From Paraburkholderia sp. FT54 (GTDB taxonomy: Bacteria; Pseudomonadota; Gammaproteobacteria; Burkholderiales; Burkholderiaceae): a DNA stretch of 64,000 nt. The DNA lies in the NCBI RefSeq assembly GCF_031585635.1, contig NZ_CP134196.1, positions 2,885,898 to 2,949,897 of the forward strand. The letters run 5' to 3'. Positions within the stretch are counted from its first letter, which is position 1. The number at the start of each line of letters is the position of its first letter. The notes below the pieces were generated by a model that was not told the DNA's origin, searched no databases, and saw only the letters and a program-made list of their open reading frames with translations. The translations under genes and the position numbers were made by a program. This document shows positions 10,701-18,464 of the stretch, piece after piece.

Positions 10701-11269
10701 TGGCCCGCGAGCGGTTCCGCCAGCGTACGCAGAATCACCGCGTAGTCTTCGTTCAATCCGATCAGCATCGCCTGTTGCCGCAATTCAAAAGCCTGCTGAG
10801 TCACGAGCGTCGATCGCGCCGATTCGTAGAGGCGTCCGAGGTTTTGGCCCAGTTGCGGGCCCCACGCGTTGCGCGTGGCTTCGCCGACCGCCATGTCGAA
10901 ATCTGAATCGTCTATCTGGAAGCGCGCGACACCGTTCTTCACGATCGCTTGCTGTATGGTATCGGGCGCGCTCCGTGCGCCGGCCTGGCCGTCGTTATGA
11001 GCGAGCGTCAACTCGGCGCGCCGCAGGAACGACTCCTCCTGATGCACGAGCAGGGAGATCTGGGCGGCATTCTGCGATACGAGGGTACGGTGATAGTCGA
11101 GTTGCTGGAGTCCCGCGACGGCAACCAGCACGAGCGCAAAGATCACCACGATCAGCATCAGCGAGCCGACGGTCGCGAGATAAAGCCGCTGTTGGCGCTT
11201 CGCGCTCTGGGCGAGCGTGGCAAAGGCCTGCGCCAGCGACTCCTGAGTACGGTCGAGAATCTTCTGCAT
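7739..11269 (-). CDS. Hybrid sensor histidine kinase with two receiver domains and HPt
   Basis: About 1176 residues from the ATG at 11269; an upstream in-frame start at 11401 adds an unlikely basic stretch. Order: TM1 (about 30-55), large periplasmic sensor (to about 385), TM2 (ALAVALGWQLAVIGCLTALF), a PAS-like region, HisKA with FFAAMSHEIRTPLNALLG, HATPase with NNLLSNAFKF and GTGLGLAICARL, a degenerate receiver lacking a clear phospho-Asp, a complete receiver (VLVAEDNP, DIHMPEMDGY, KPASLSQL) and a C-terminal HPt domain with AHSASGA as the likely phospho-His site. This is the EvgS/BvgS/RcsC-style relay layout. No partner response regulator is adjacent, so the phosphate acceptor lies elsewhere. 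The Aer-type receptor gene is divergent. Confidence 0.9.
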   Translation of the reverse strand: MQKILDRTQESLAQAFATLAQSAKRQQRLYLATVGSLMLIVVIFALVLVAVAGLQQLDYHRTLVSQNAAQISLLVHQEESFLRRAELTLAHNDGQAGARSAPDTIQQAIVKNGVARFQIDDSDFDMAVGEATRNAWGPQLGQNLGRLYESARSTLVTQQAFELRQQAMLIGLNEDYAVILRTLAEPLAGQTGRADQAATPVPQPTIVNVLRETLERQFEAQTGKRVPSKGERVWLGPYRDPLQNRPVISAVSAYYDGDTPISLISMNIPVDALVSRIAPPDREGVNLLMRADGRIAVLSAPLDGSIARLLRQTVAATPTHAFHYGREGAFFYEPLGPGVGFLVGYIPWSALAVALGWQLAVIGCLTALFLLAIALMARYFGLRLLRNSFAETSRALQSETLNHILVSATPVGLCIVRQSDYSILTANALATELLDIEADGSRLPPHIVGEFVAQAPDQTSAAAFTGVAAFVAPAQPLKTPPAQSLSRSATEHRAGPQTALPSERDGDAPALFLQFIYAPARYASENVLFCAILDVTAQTMLEQQLRHAQQTSEALMRARTNFFAAMSHEIRTPLNALLGNLELFARTPGLEAHSQRLATLDLAAGALRRVVNDILDFSKIDAGEMLLVKEPFRLIDDFENIALSYASMHGDRSISYHALFSPTLDQILIGDRMRIGQIVNNLLSNAFKFTSIGRITLYADVTDDSAGRAILNCRVSDSGAGISQETLALLFKPFAQGEQGASRGNAGTGLGLAICARLCELMGGQISAESVPNVGSAFRVSIPLEKPPADPRVSAAVPEQRGTVLVLFMEAEGGELLDRWLQRAGWAAHLVFSSAAAQAWLRVNRPDVLVVSGEYDFEVIATLRALQPVGAVWITHDGPHRAEARGDGVLEVSEFSRTAILSAVELAHEGGSAAAAPVSASAATDSMGAHPTLRGLPVLVAEDNPLIQTLIAEQLVELGCVPTIAHDGKHALKLFEQTDFEVVLTDIHMPEMDGYALLAALRELHAAVRVLAFSAVSENESAHIWRERGFSGYVAKPASLSQLQAALLEVAPASAQAAAGTAAPAQPMAPVANAGSTLSADDKARYAAMLKEHLQKDLPRLLAIVEEEDVQALAGWAHSASGAFVVVQEPRFVEQCRRLQRLCNESERWTTEMDELAISLHEALCDHYGLDEASAH

Positions 11270-11566
11270 CAGCGCGCGTGGGTAGCGGATTCGCGCAGGC
11301 AGACCGCGGCGAATCGAGGGGCGAGATGCGTCTGCAGCCCTTATACGGGCGCAGTGTAGTCCTTTTGAAGACATCGCGCGACGCATCCGGCACTGTTTCA
11401 CACGGCCTTTCAGCGCTCGTCAAACAACCCTGTATTAACGGCCTGGTCGAGACTAAACCTGAGTGGTTTACTGGGAAACCCTCAAGACTGCGGGGTTAAT
11501 TGCCGTTATTCCTTGCAACCATGTAAGCACCGCGCCCACGCGTGGGCTGGCACCAGCAAGGAAGCC

Positions 11567-13267
11567 ATGCGCAACAACCAGCCTGTCACCGGGCACGAGT
11601 ACGAAATCCCTTCGTCACACATGCTTGTTTCCGCGACCGACCTGACCGGTCGCATCCAGTACTGCAATCCGGCCTTCATCACCGTCTCGGGCTTTGCGCG
11701 CGACGAACTGATTGGCCAGCCGCACAACCTGATCCGCCATCCGGACATGCCACGCGAAGCGTTCGCCGACATGTGGGCAACGATCCGCGACGGGCGCCCC
11801 TGGACAGCGCTCGTGAAAAATCGCCGCCAGAACGGCGATCACTACTGGGTCCATGCCAACGTCACGCCGGTGGTCGAGAAAGGCGCCGTGGTCGGCTACT
11901 TGAGCGTGCGCGTGAAACCGGAACGCGCCGCGGTGCGCGCCGCCGAAGCGCTGTACGCACGCATGCGCGGCGGCGAGTCGCGTGGCGTGCGGTTGCGCCG
12001 CGGCGTGGTGGTGCGCACCGGTGTGCTGGGGCGCTTGCAGGCGCTGATGCGCCTGCCCGTCGCGACACGCGCGGCGATCGGCTACGCGATCACGCCGCTC
12101 GCGCTGCTGCTGACCGGCCTCGCGGCATGGCAAGGCGCGCCGCCTGTGCCGTTCTGGATGGCGTTCGGCGTCACCACGGCAGTCAGTATCGTGTCGTGGC
12201 AGGTGCTGACGCGCCAACTCGCCGCTCCGATCCGCGACATGTCGGGATTCGCCACGCGTCTCGCCGCGGGCGACCTGACCGCCGATCTGCAGATCGTGCG
12301 CCACGACGACCTCGGCGACGTGCTGCAAGCACTGAATCAGTTGAGGGCGAATCTTGCGGCGATCGTCTACGACGTGCGCGCCCAGATCACCGGCATGCTC
12401 GACAATGCGCGCGAAATTTCCAGCGGCAATGTCGATCTCGCGAGACGCACGGAGTTGCAGGCAGCGTCGCTTGAAGAGACCGCCGCCACGATGGAAGAGC
12501 TGACCACCACGGTGCAAGCCAACGCCGACGCCACCGTGCGCGCACTCGATCTGGCGCGGGACGCTCAGGCGGCGGCCGCGGTCGGCGGCAAGATTGCGGG
12601 CCAGGTCGAGCAGACCATGGCGGGCATCACCGCGGCATCTCGGCGTATCGCCGACATTACCGGCGTGATCGACGGCATCGCGTTCCAGACCAATATCCTT
12701 GCGTTGAATGCCGCCGTCGAAGCGGCGCGCGCGGGCGAAGCGGGCCGCTCGTTCGCGGTCGTCGCGGGCGAAGTGCGCATGCTGGCGCAACGCTGCGCGG
12801 CGTCGTCGAAGGAAATCAAGTCGGTGGTCGAAGCGAGCGCAACCGAAGTCGCGGCGGGCACCGAACTGGTTGCCCGTACAACGTCGCAGATGCGCGTGAT
12901 CGACGAGGCGGTGGGCCGCGTGTCGTCGATCATCGTCGACGTGGCGAATGCGAGCAGCGAACAGGCGGAAGGCATTCGCCAGGTCAATCAGGCGGTCTCG
13001 CATCTGGACGGCGCCACCCAGCAGAATGCGGCGCTCGTCGAGCAGGCGGCGGCAACCGCGCAGCGTCTGGCGGAACAGGCGGACGTGCTGGACGAAGCCG
13101 TGCGTCTGTTCACCGTCGCCGACGCAGCACAGGCGCAACGCGCCGCCGGCAAGAAGCGTCAGGCGTTCAGCGCCGATGCAGCGCAAACGGCGGTGCTTGG
13201 GATCAAACGACACCGTGCGCCAGTCATCGTCCGCGATGTCGAGCAGGAAGACGCTGCATTGATCTGA
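11567..13267 (+). CDS. aer: Aer-type PAS methyl-accepting chemotaxis receptor
   Basis: 566 residues. The N-terminal PAS domain is strongly like Escherichia coli Aer: [39 protein letters not shown] and the RVKP end, features that go with FAD binding. A hydrophobic hairpin (about 165-205) anchors it to the inner membrane, followed by HAMP and a signalling domain with [37 protein letters not shown]. It senses redox or energy state and drives CheA/CheW for aerotaxis. Start chosen at 11567, with AAGGAAG just before ATG and the Aer-like beginning MRNNQPVTG; a frame extension to 11513 is unlikely. A terminator follows. Confidence 0.93.
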   Translation: MRNNQPVTGHEYEIPSSHMLVSATDLTGRIQYCNPAFITVSGFARDELIGQPHNLIRHPDMPREAFADMWATIRDGRPWTALVKNRRQNGDHYWVHANVTPVVEKGAVVGYLSVRVKPERAAVRAAEALYARMRGGESRGVRLRRGVVVRTGVLGRLQALMRLPVATRAAIGYAITPLALLLTGLAAWQGAPPVPFWMAFGVTTAVSIVSWQVLTRQLAAPIRDMSGFATRLAAGDLTADLQIVRHDDLGDVLQALNQLRANLAAIVYDVRAQITGMLDNAREISSGNVDLARRTELQAASLEETAATMEELTTTVQANADATVRALDLARDAQAAAAVGGKIAGQVEQTMAGITAASRRIADITGVIDGIAFQTNILALNAAVEAARAGEAGRSFAVVAGEVRMLAQRCAASSKEIKSVVEASATEVAAGTELVARTTSQMRVIDEAVGRVSSIIVDVANASSEQAEGIRQVNQAVSHLDGATQQNAALVEQAAATAQRLAEQADVLDEAVRLFTVADAAQAQRAAGKKRQAFSADAAQTAVLGIKRHRAPVIVRDVEQEDAALI

Positions 13268-13379
13268 TAGATCGGCGTTACTCCCACCTCGACAGTCCGG
13301 TATTGACGCAGCACGATGGCACGGTCAGCGCCCAGTTGTTTGAAGGGGCAGGCTGACCCGAGTAACAACGGCGTTGAGC

Positions 13380-13413
13380 GGCCCGCCCCCTCCGTGGACG
13401 GGCCTATTTTTTT
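13380..13413 (+). terminator. Rho-independent terminator after aer
   Basis: GGCCCG (13380-13385) pairs with CGGGCC (13399-13404), followed by TATTTTTTT. It ends the aer transcript. The rest of the gap 13268-13667 shows no gene. Confidence 0.7.
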
Positions 13414-13667
13414 GCGGACGACGCCGGTGCGTGCGCTGTTGAGGATTCTTGAGGTTCGACCTTTGATCATTCGCTGCTGCCGGTGCAGCGGATAAGACGA
13501 ACGGTGAGGGAATACGGGAGCACGCCTTCGTCGATTCGCCACGTGCCGATCGCCTCGCGCGAAGCGATGCTACGCTAGATAGGCAGGGCTTCCATTCTCA
13601 CGCCACGCGCTCGCTTGACGACGCGCATGCGCACCCACGTGCCCAATTCCCGCCATCGGAGGCCGAC

Positions 13668-14276
13668 GTGACCCCTTCCGACTCGCCGCGTGCCAATCCG
13701 CTGTCTTCGCACCTCACCGCCATGGCGCGCAACAACGCATGGTCGAATCTGCGCCTCTACCGCGCCTGCCTCGCCTTGACCGACGAAGCGTTCGCCGAAC
13801 GCAGAGTGAGTTACTTCCCGTCGTTGCAGCTCACGTTGAATCACATCCTTCTGGTGGACCGTTATTACTTCGACGCGCTGATCGGCGGCGGCGCAGGCCT
13901 CACCATTTTCGATAACGAAATGCCCTATCCGCGCGCAGCCGACCTGTGGGATGCACAAGCGCGGAGCGACCAGCAACTGCTCGCCTTCTGCGAATCGCTC
14001 ACCGACGACGATCTGCAACGCGAGGTCCAGATCGACCGCGGTCCGTCGATCGGGGTACAACGCGAGCAGGTCGGCAGCGTATTGCCGCATGTTTTCGTCC
14101 ATCAGATTCACCATCGCGGGCAAGTTCACGCGATGCTGAGCGGCACGGCGGCCGCCCCGCCGCAGCTCGACGAGTTTTTCCTTTCCGCCGACGCACCGCT
14201 GCGCGTTGCCGAACTCAGCGATCTGGACACGATGCGCGACGCGCGAACCACGCCGCGCCCGGTCCATTTTCCCTAA
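13668..14276 (+). CDS. DinB-family protein
   Basis: 202 residues, four-helix-bundle DinB type. Metal ligands are visible: His in LTLNHILLVDRYYFDAL and the pair of His in FVHQIHHRGQVHAML. Members are thiol-dependent transferases or damage-inducible proteins of unclear chemistry; here no thiol cofactor gene is adjacent. Starts at a GTG (13668) with CGGAGG before it. It is a single-gene unit. Confidence 0.82.
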   Translation: MTPSDSPRANPLSSHLTAMARNNAWSNLRLYRACLALTDEAFAERRVSYFPSLQLTLNHILLVDRYYFDALIGGGAGLTIFDNEMPYPRAADLWDAQARSDQQLLAFCESLTDDDLQREVQIDRGPSIGVQREQVGSVLPHVFVHQIHHRGQVHAMLSGTAAAPPQLDEFFLSADAPLRVAELSDLDTMRDARTTPRPVHFP

Positions 14277-14571
14277 CCGGGGCGCGCGTCAACAGCATGA
14301 CAGTCGGGGGGAAGAATCGCACCGTCACGGGGCACGAAAAATGCATCCGTCGTAGCCGAGAGTCGCGTTAAACTGATTGTCACGGCGGGACGTCACGACG
14401 TGCGTTGCCCGGCGGACCGCGCCAGTCAACGCGCTTGGCGGCCTACGGCACGCAGGCGGACGAACGGCCGACCACGCGGGTAACCACGCGAAGCGTGACG
14501 GCGGCGCGACAGACGCCGCGCTATCGTGCCCGTACAATGGTTCGATCAACAACGGAACAAGGACAACTTCG

Positions 14572-14823
14572 ATGCGCACTACCGGGTCTTCCGGGTCAAT
14601 GGCCCTGCTCACCGAATACGACGACGCAACGGCGCGCGAACTCCGTTCGCTGCGCCTCGAATCGACAGAAGACGGCAAAGGCATTCTTTTGATCGAAGTC
14701 GACGAGCGCAAGCCAGGCATACACCGCGAAGTGCGCTACGAAATTACGCCAGCCGAACTGATTGCCGCGATTCGCGCACACGGCGCCGAATTGCCTGGCG
14801 AACAGCACAATCATCGTCAATGA
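14572..14823 (+). CDS. Small protein, 83 aa, unknown function
   Basis: Starts MRTTGSSGSMALLTEYDD after AAGGAC; the body is a regular alternation of strands and helices (GILLIEVDERKPGIHREVRYEITPAEL...) that looks like a genuine small folded domain. No family recognised. A strong hairpin follows directly, supporting a real 3' end. Confidence 0.65.
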   Translation: MRTTGSSGSMALLTEYDDATARELRSLRLESTEDGKGILLIEVDERKPGIHREVRYEITPAELIAAIRAHGAELPGEQHNHRQ

Positions 14824-14827
14824 AATA

Positions 14828-14869
14828 CGTCACGCGGCATTGCACGTCGACTGCAAATGCCGCGTGACG
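14828..14869 (+). terminator. Long perfect hairpin after the 83-aa gene
   Basis: CGTCACGCGGCATT (14828-14841) is perfectly complementary to AATGCCGCGTGACG (14856-14869). There is no T-run, so it could be a terminator working with Rho or an mRNA 3' stabiliser. A second small hairpin (CCCGCT / AGCGGG) lies near 14881-14897. The remaining bases to 15153 are AT-richer and hold no gene; they should contain the DedA promoter. Confidence 0.55.
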
Positions 14870-15153
14870 CGTCGGTATCACCCGCTTGCTGAGCGGGCTT
14901 CCGCGGACGTCAATCGGGCATTATTTCCGCTTCAGCACGCCGCGCGACATTCTCATCTTTTTCGTTTTGTTCGAGTCGCGCTGCTAATGCGTCTTTCAAG
15001 TCATTCAGTGTGCTTGAGATAGCGCTTCCCATACCCAACTAAAGGACATCTTTTCAGGGCGTTTGCACGTCTTGAAAATGCGTCCATAATTCTTGCATTC
15101 TCCTTTGCATTCCCTACCTGCGCCGCGTCCGAAAGGGCTGCGGATTTAAGCCG

Positions 15154-16146
15154 ATGCTACATGATCTCGTCGAGCAATATGGGCCGGCGCTCGTGTTCGT
15201 GAACGTGCTCGCCGCCTCGATCGGGCTGCCGGTCCCGGCAATGCCGTCGCTCGTGCTGTTCGGGGCGATGGCGGCCATGCATCCCGGTTCCGTGGGCACG
15301 CAGTTGGCGCCCGTGCTTATCCTGTCGATTTTCGCCACGTTGATCGGCGACAGCGCGTGGTATTTCGCCGGCCGTATGTACGGCGGCAATACGCTGAAAA
15401 CGATTTGCCGGCTCTCGCTCTCGCGTGACACGTGCGTGAAGAAGACAGAACGCTTTTTCGGCCGCTGGGGCGTGCGCGTGCTGGCCGTGGCCAAGTTCGT
15501 GCCGGGACTGTCGATCGTGTCGATCCCGATGGCGGGCGCCATGGGCACGCGCTACCGCACGTTCCTCACTTACGACAGCATCGGCGCCGCATTGTGGTCC
15601 GGCACCGGCCTGATCATCGGCGCGCTGTTCGCGAGGCAGATCGACATGCTGTTCGCGTTCGCCGGGCGCCTTGGCCGCACGGCCGCGCTGGTCGCCGTCG
15701 GCCTGCTGCTGGCGTATGCCGCGTATCGTTGGATCCGCCGGCGCCAGCTGATTTCGAAGCTCGCGTCGGCGCGCATCGAAGTCGACGAACTGGCCTCGCT
15801 CGTGAAGGCCGGCAACACGCCGGTGCTGTTCGACATCCGTTCGCATGAGAAGCGCAAGCTCGATCCGTTCGTGATTCCGGGCTCGCAATTCGCCGATGAG
15901 CGGCAACTCGACGAGATCGTCGCGACCTATCCGCACGATCAAAAGGTGGTGATTTACTGTTCCTGCCCGAATGAGATTTCCGCGGCATGGATGGCCAAGC
16001 AATTGAACGAAGCCGGCTTCTCCGACGTGCTGCCGTTGCGCGGTGGCATGGAAGCCTGGCGCGACTCGGGCAAGCCGGTGGATTCGCTGCCCAACATGCC
16101 ACCGCCCGAGGTGGCGGTCGACGACATCGCGCCGAAGGCCGTATAG
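15154..16146 (+). CDS. DedA/VTT membrane protein fused to a rhodanese domain
   Basis: 330 residues. The first 190 are a DedA-type (SNARE-associated/VTT) membrane domain with GLPVPAMPSLVLFGAMAA, IGDSAWYFAGRMYG and the re-entrant KFVPGLSIVSIPMAG motif of lipid-scramblase-like proteins. After a basic linker (YRWIRRRQLISK) comes a cytoplasmic rhodanese domain (about 210-310) with the active loop IYCSCPNEISAAWMA; Cys269 aligns with the sulfur-carrying cysteine, and a second cysteine lies two residues on. The fusion suggests a membrane-tethered sulfur or redox role. The cNMP/reductase fusion gene follows after 90 bases on the same strand, so the two may form an operon. Confidence 0.88.
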   Translation: MLHDLVEQYGPALVFVNVLAASIGLPVPAMPSLVLFGAMAAMHPGSVGTQLAPVLILSIFATLIGDSAWYFAGRMYGGNTLKTICRLSLSRDTCVKKTERFFGRWGVRVLAVAKFVPGLSIVSIPMAGAMGTRYRTFLTYDSIGAALWSGTGLIIGALFARQIDMLFAFAGRLGRTAALVAVGLLLAYAAYRWIRRRQLISKLASARIEVDELASLVKAGNTPVLFDIRSHEKRKLDPFVIPGSQFADERQLDEIVATYPHDQKVVIYCSCPNEISAAWMAKQLNEAGFSDVLPLRGGMEAWRDSGKPVDSLPNMPPPEVAVDDIAPKAV

Positions 16147-16236
16147 CGCAAGCAGCGCACCTGGATTCGCGCCTTCGGGCGCCGCGCCGCTTCGCTCCTC
16201 GTTCGATCCATCAATGAACACAGAAGGAGCGGTTTA

Positions 16237-17967
16237 ATGCTTTCGATTCAAGAACCTGAAGTGCAGCAACCGGAAATGCCACAACCAGACGTCGTCGCCG
16301 ACGCACCGTTTTCGTCGCTCTCGACGCGCATGCATCAGATGTTCCCCGCGCTCACCTGCGCGGAAATCGGCCGTTTGCGCAAGTTCGGCGAGATTGGCCA
16401 CTGGAAAGCCGGTGAACTGTTGTTCGAGACCGGCCTCACCGGTCCCGGCATGTTCGTGGTGCTCGAAGGGCGCGTGAAGGTGTATCAACGCGACGGCATC
16501 GGGCGCGAAGTGCTGATCAACGAACATGGCGCCGGGCATTTCCTTGCCGAAGTCGGTCAATTGTCGGGACGGCCGGCGCTCGTCAACGGCATGGCGCTGG
16601 GTTCGGTGGAAGCGTTGTTGATTCCGCCGGATCGGCTGCGCGCGCTGATCGTCGCCGAAGCGGAACTCGGCGAGCGCATCATGCGCGCACTGATCCTGCG
16701 GCGCGTGTCGCTGATCGAAAAGGGCGCGGGCGGGCCGATTCTGATCGGCAACAGCAGCGACGCGCGGCTCGTCATGTTGCAAGGCTTCCTGTCGCGCAAC
16801 GGCCATCCGCATTCCGTGATAGACGAACGCGACGAAGACGCGCTGCGTCTGATCGAGCAATTCGCCGCGCAAAAAGAAGACATGCCGCTGGTGATCTGCC
16901 CGGACGGCTCGGTGCTGCGTCATCCGAGCATGCCGGAACTCGCCACGTGCCTCGGCTTGCTGCCCGATCTCGACGATGCGCACGTGTACGACGTCGCGAT
17001 CGTCGGCGCTGGACCGGCTGGGCTCGCCACTGCGGTGTACGCGGCCTCCGAAGGCCTGTCGGTAATCGTGCTCGACAGCCGTGCGCCGGGCGGCCAGGCC
17101 GGCGCCAGTTCGCGGATCGAGAACTATCTGGGCTTCCCGACCGGCATCTCCGGTCAGGCGCTGGCGGGCCGGGCGTTCGTGCAGGCGCAGAAATTCGGCG
17201 CGCACGTGGCGATTCCGGTCAATGTGAAGGCGCTGCATTGCGCGGAACGGCCGCATCGGCTGGAACTGAAGTGTGGCGGGCATATCACGGCGCGCGCCAT
17301 TGTGATTGCAAGCGGCGCGGTTTATCGGCGCCCGGCGCTCGAAGGACTCGACCGCTTCGAGGGACGCGGCGTCTACTACTGGGCGTCGCCGGTCGAAGCC
17401 AAGCTGTGCAAGCGCCAGGAAGTCGTGCTGGTGGGCGGCGGCAACTCGGCCGGTCAGGCGATCGTCTATCTGGCGACGCATGCGGCCAAGGTTCATGTGC
17501 TGATCCGGCGCAGCGGTTTCGAAGCCACCATGTCGCGCTATCTGATCGACCGGATCCGCTCGCTGCCGAATGTGTTCGTGCATCCGAATTCGGAAATCGG
17601 CCGGCTGGATGCCGACGAAAGCGGTTTGTCGTCCGTCGCCCTGAAAAAGCCGTTGCCGGACGGCACCGATCATTTTGACACGCGCCATCTGTTCCTTTTC
17701 ACCGGTGCGGACCCGAATACCGACTGGCTGCGCACCTGCGGCGTGGAACTCGACGAGAAAGGCTTCGTGTTGACCGGCACCAGCGCCGACGGCGCATCGG
17801 TCTGCGATCTCGCGACGACGGTCGAGGGCGTGTACGCGATCGGCGATGCACGCGCCGGCTCGACCAAACGGGTGGCGGCGGCCGTCGGCGAAGGCGCGGC
17901 CGTGGTCGCGCAGATCCATCAACTGCTGGCGGTGTCGGCGGGAGAAGCGGTCCCGCTGAGCGCCTGA
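16237..17967 (+). CDS. cNMP-binding domain fused to thioredoxin-reductase-like flavoprotein
   Basis: 576 residues in three parts: a CRP-like cyclic-nucleotide-binding domain (about 25-150: FETGLTGPGMFVVLEGRVKVY, HGAGHFLAEVGQLSG), a short thioredoxin-fold-like region (about 165-245) and a thioredoxin-reductase-like FAD/NADPH module with VGAGPAGLATAVYAA (about 256), GGGNSAGQA and GDARAGSTKRVAAAVGEGA. The redox pair CATC of true thioredoxin reductase is replaced by WASP (about 380-383 in GVYYWASPVEAKLCK), so it cannot be an ordinary thioredoxin reductase. It probably transfers electrons from NAD(P)H to another acceptor, with the cNMP domain as a regulatory input. Preceded by AGAAGGAGC; a GC-rich hairpin follows. 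Confidence 0.88.
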   Translation: MLSIQEPEVQQPEMPQPDVVADAPFSSLSTRMHQMFPALTCAEIGRLRKFGEIGHWKAGELLFETGLTGPGMFVVLEGRVKVYQRDGIGREVLINEHGAGHFLAEVGQLSGRPALVNGMALGSVEALLIPPDRLRALIVAEAELGERIMRALILRRVSLIEKGAGGPILIGNSSDARLVMLQGFLSRNGHPHSVIDERDEDALRLIEQFAAQKEDMPLVICPDGSVLRHPSMPELATCLGLLPDLDDAHVYDVAIVGAGPAGLATAVYAASEGLSVIVLDSRAPGGQAGASSRIENYLGFPTGISGQALAGRAFVQAQKFGAHVAIPVNVKALHCAERPHRLELKCGGHITARAIVIASGAVYRRPALEGLDRFEGRGVYYWASPVEAKLCKRQEVVLVGGGNSAGQAIVYLATHAAKVHVLIRRSGFEATMSRYLIDRIRSLPNVFVHPNSEIGRLDADESGLSSVALKKPLPDGTDHFDTRHLFLFTGADPNTDWLRTCGVELDEKGFVLTGTSADGASVCDLATTVEGVYAIGDARAGSTKRVAAAVGEGAAVVAQIHQLLAVSAGEAVPLSA

Positions 17968-17982
17968 ATGCTCCACAAACCG

Positions 17983-18009
17983 CCCGCCGGCCTTGCAACC
18001 GCCGGCGGG
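17983..18009 (+). terminator. GC-rich hairpin after the reductase gene
   Basis: CCCGCCGG (17983-17990) and CCGGCGGG (18002-18009) form a strong stem just after the stop codon. No T-run follows. Confidence 0.5.
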
Positions 18010-18135
18010 TAACCTGCTGTTACACACACGTTCAACTGGTTGCACCTGCTCGCCTTTCTGTCTCGTAAGATTGTCGTCAGCCATTCGACAGTGAATGGCC
18101 GGCTCTTTCGACGCAATCTTGCATGGGAGACACGC

Positions 18136-18408
18136 ATGTTCCAACGCGCGATCATTTTCGCCGCCTTCGGCGTTGCCGCCGCCTGCGCATCGACTGCCGC
18201 CTCGGCGCGGGTGGATGTCGGCGTGTTCGTCAACACGCCGGGACCGGTGTACGCAGCGCCGCCGGTCTATGCGCCGCCGCCGGTCGTGTACGCGCCCCAA
18301 CCGGTCTACGGTTACGGCTACCGGGACGACTACTATCGCGGCCGCCACTGGCACCACGATCACGGCCGTCATCGCGGCTGGGATCGGCATCACGGCCGCG
18401 AGTGGTAA
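18136..18408 (+). CDS. Secreted Pro/Tyr- and His-rich small protein
   Basis: 90 residues. A signal peptide (MFQRAIIFAAFGVAAACAST to ASA) is followed by a VYAPPPVVYAP-type Pro/Tyr repeat and a C-terminus with nine or more His and many Arg/Asp (RHWHHDHGRHRGWDRHHG), likely able to bind metal. Such PXPV-type small exported proteins are common in Burkholderiaceae envelopes. Start at 18136 has GGGAGAC before it; a longer frame upstream lacks sense. Confidence 0.72.
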   Translation: MFQRAIIFAAFGVAAACASTAASARVDVGVFVNTPGPVYAAPPVYAPPPVVYAPQPVYGYGYRDDYYRGRHWHHDHGRHRGWDRHHGREW

Positions 18409-18464
18409 AGGCACGTTTGGGCGCTTCACGCTACAGTAGCGGCTGCTGATCCAAGCCGGGCCTC

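Noticed and set aside
11615..13213. 532-codon minus-strand frame opposite aer
   Set aside because: Antisense shadow rich in Arg/His/Asp; aer has a good ribosome site and clear homology.
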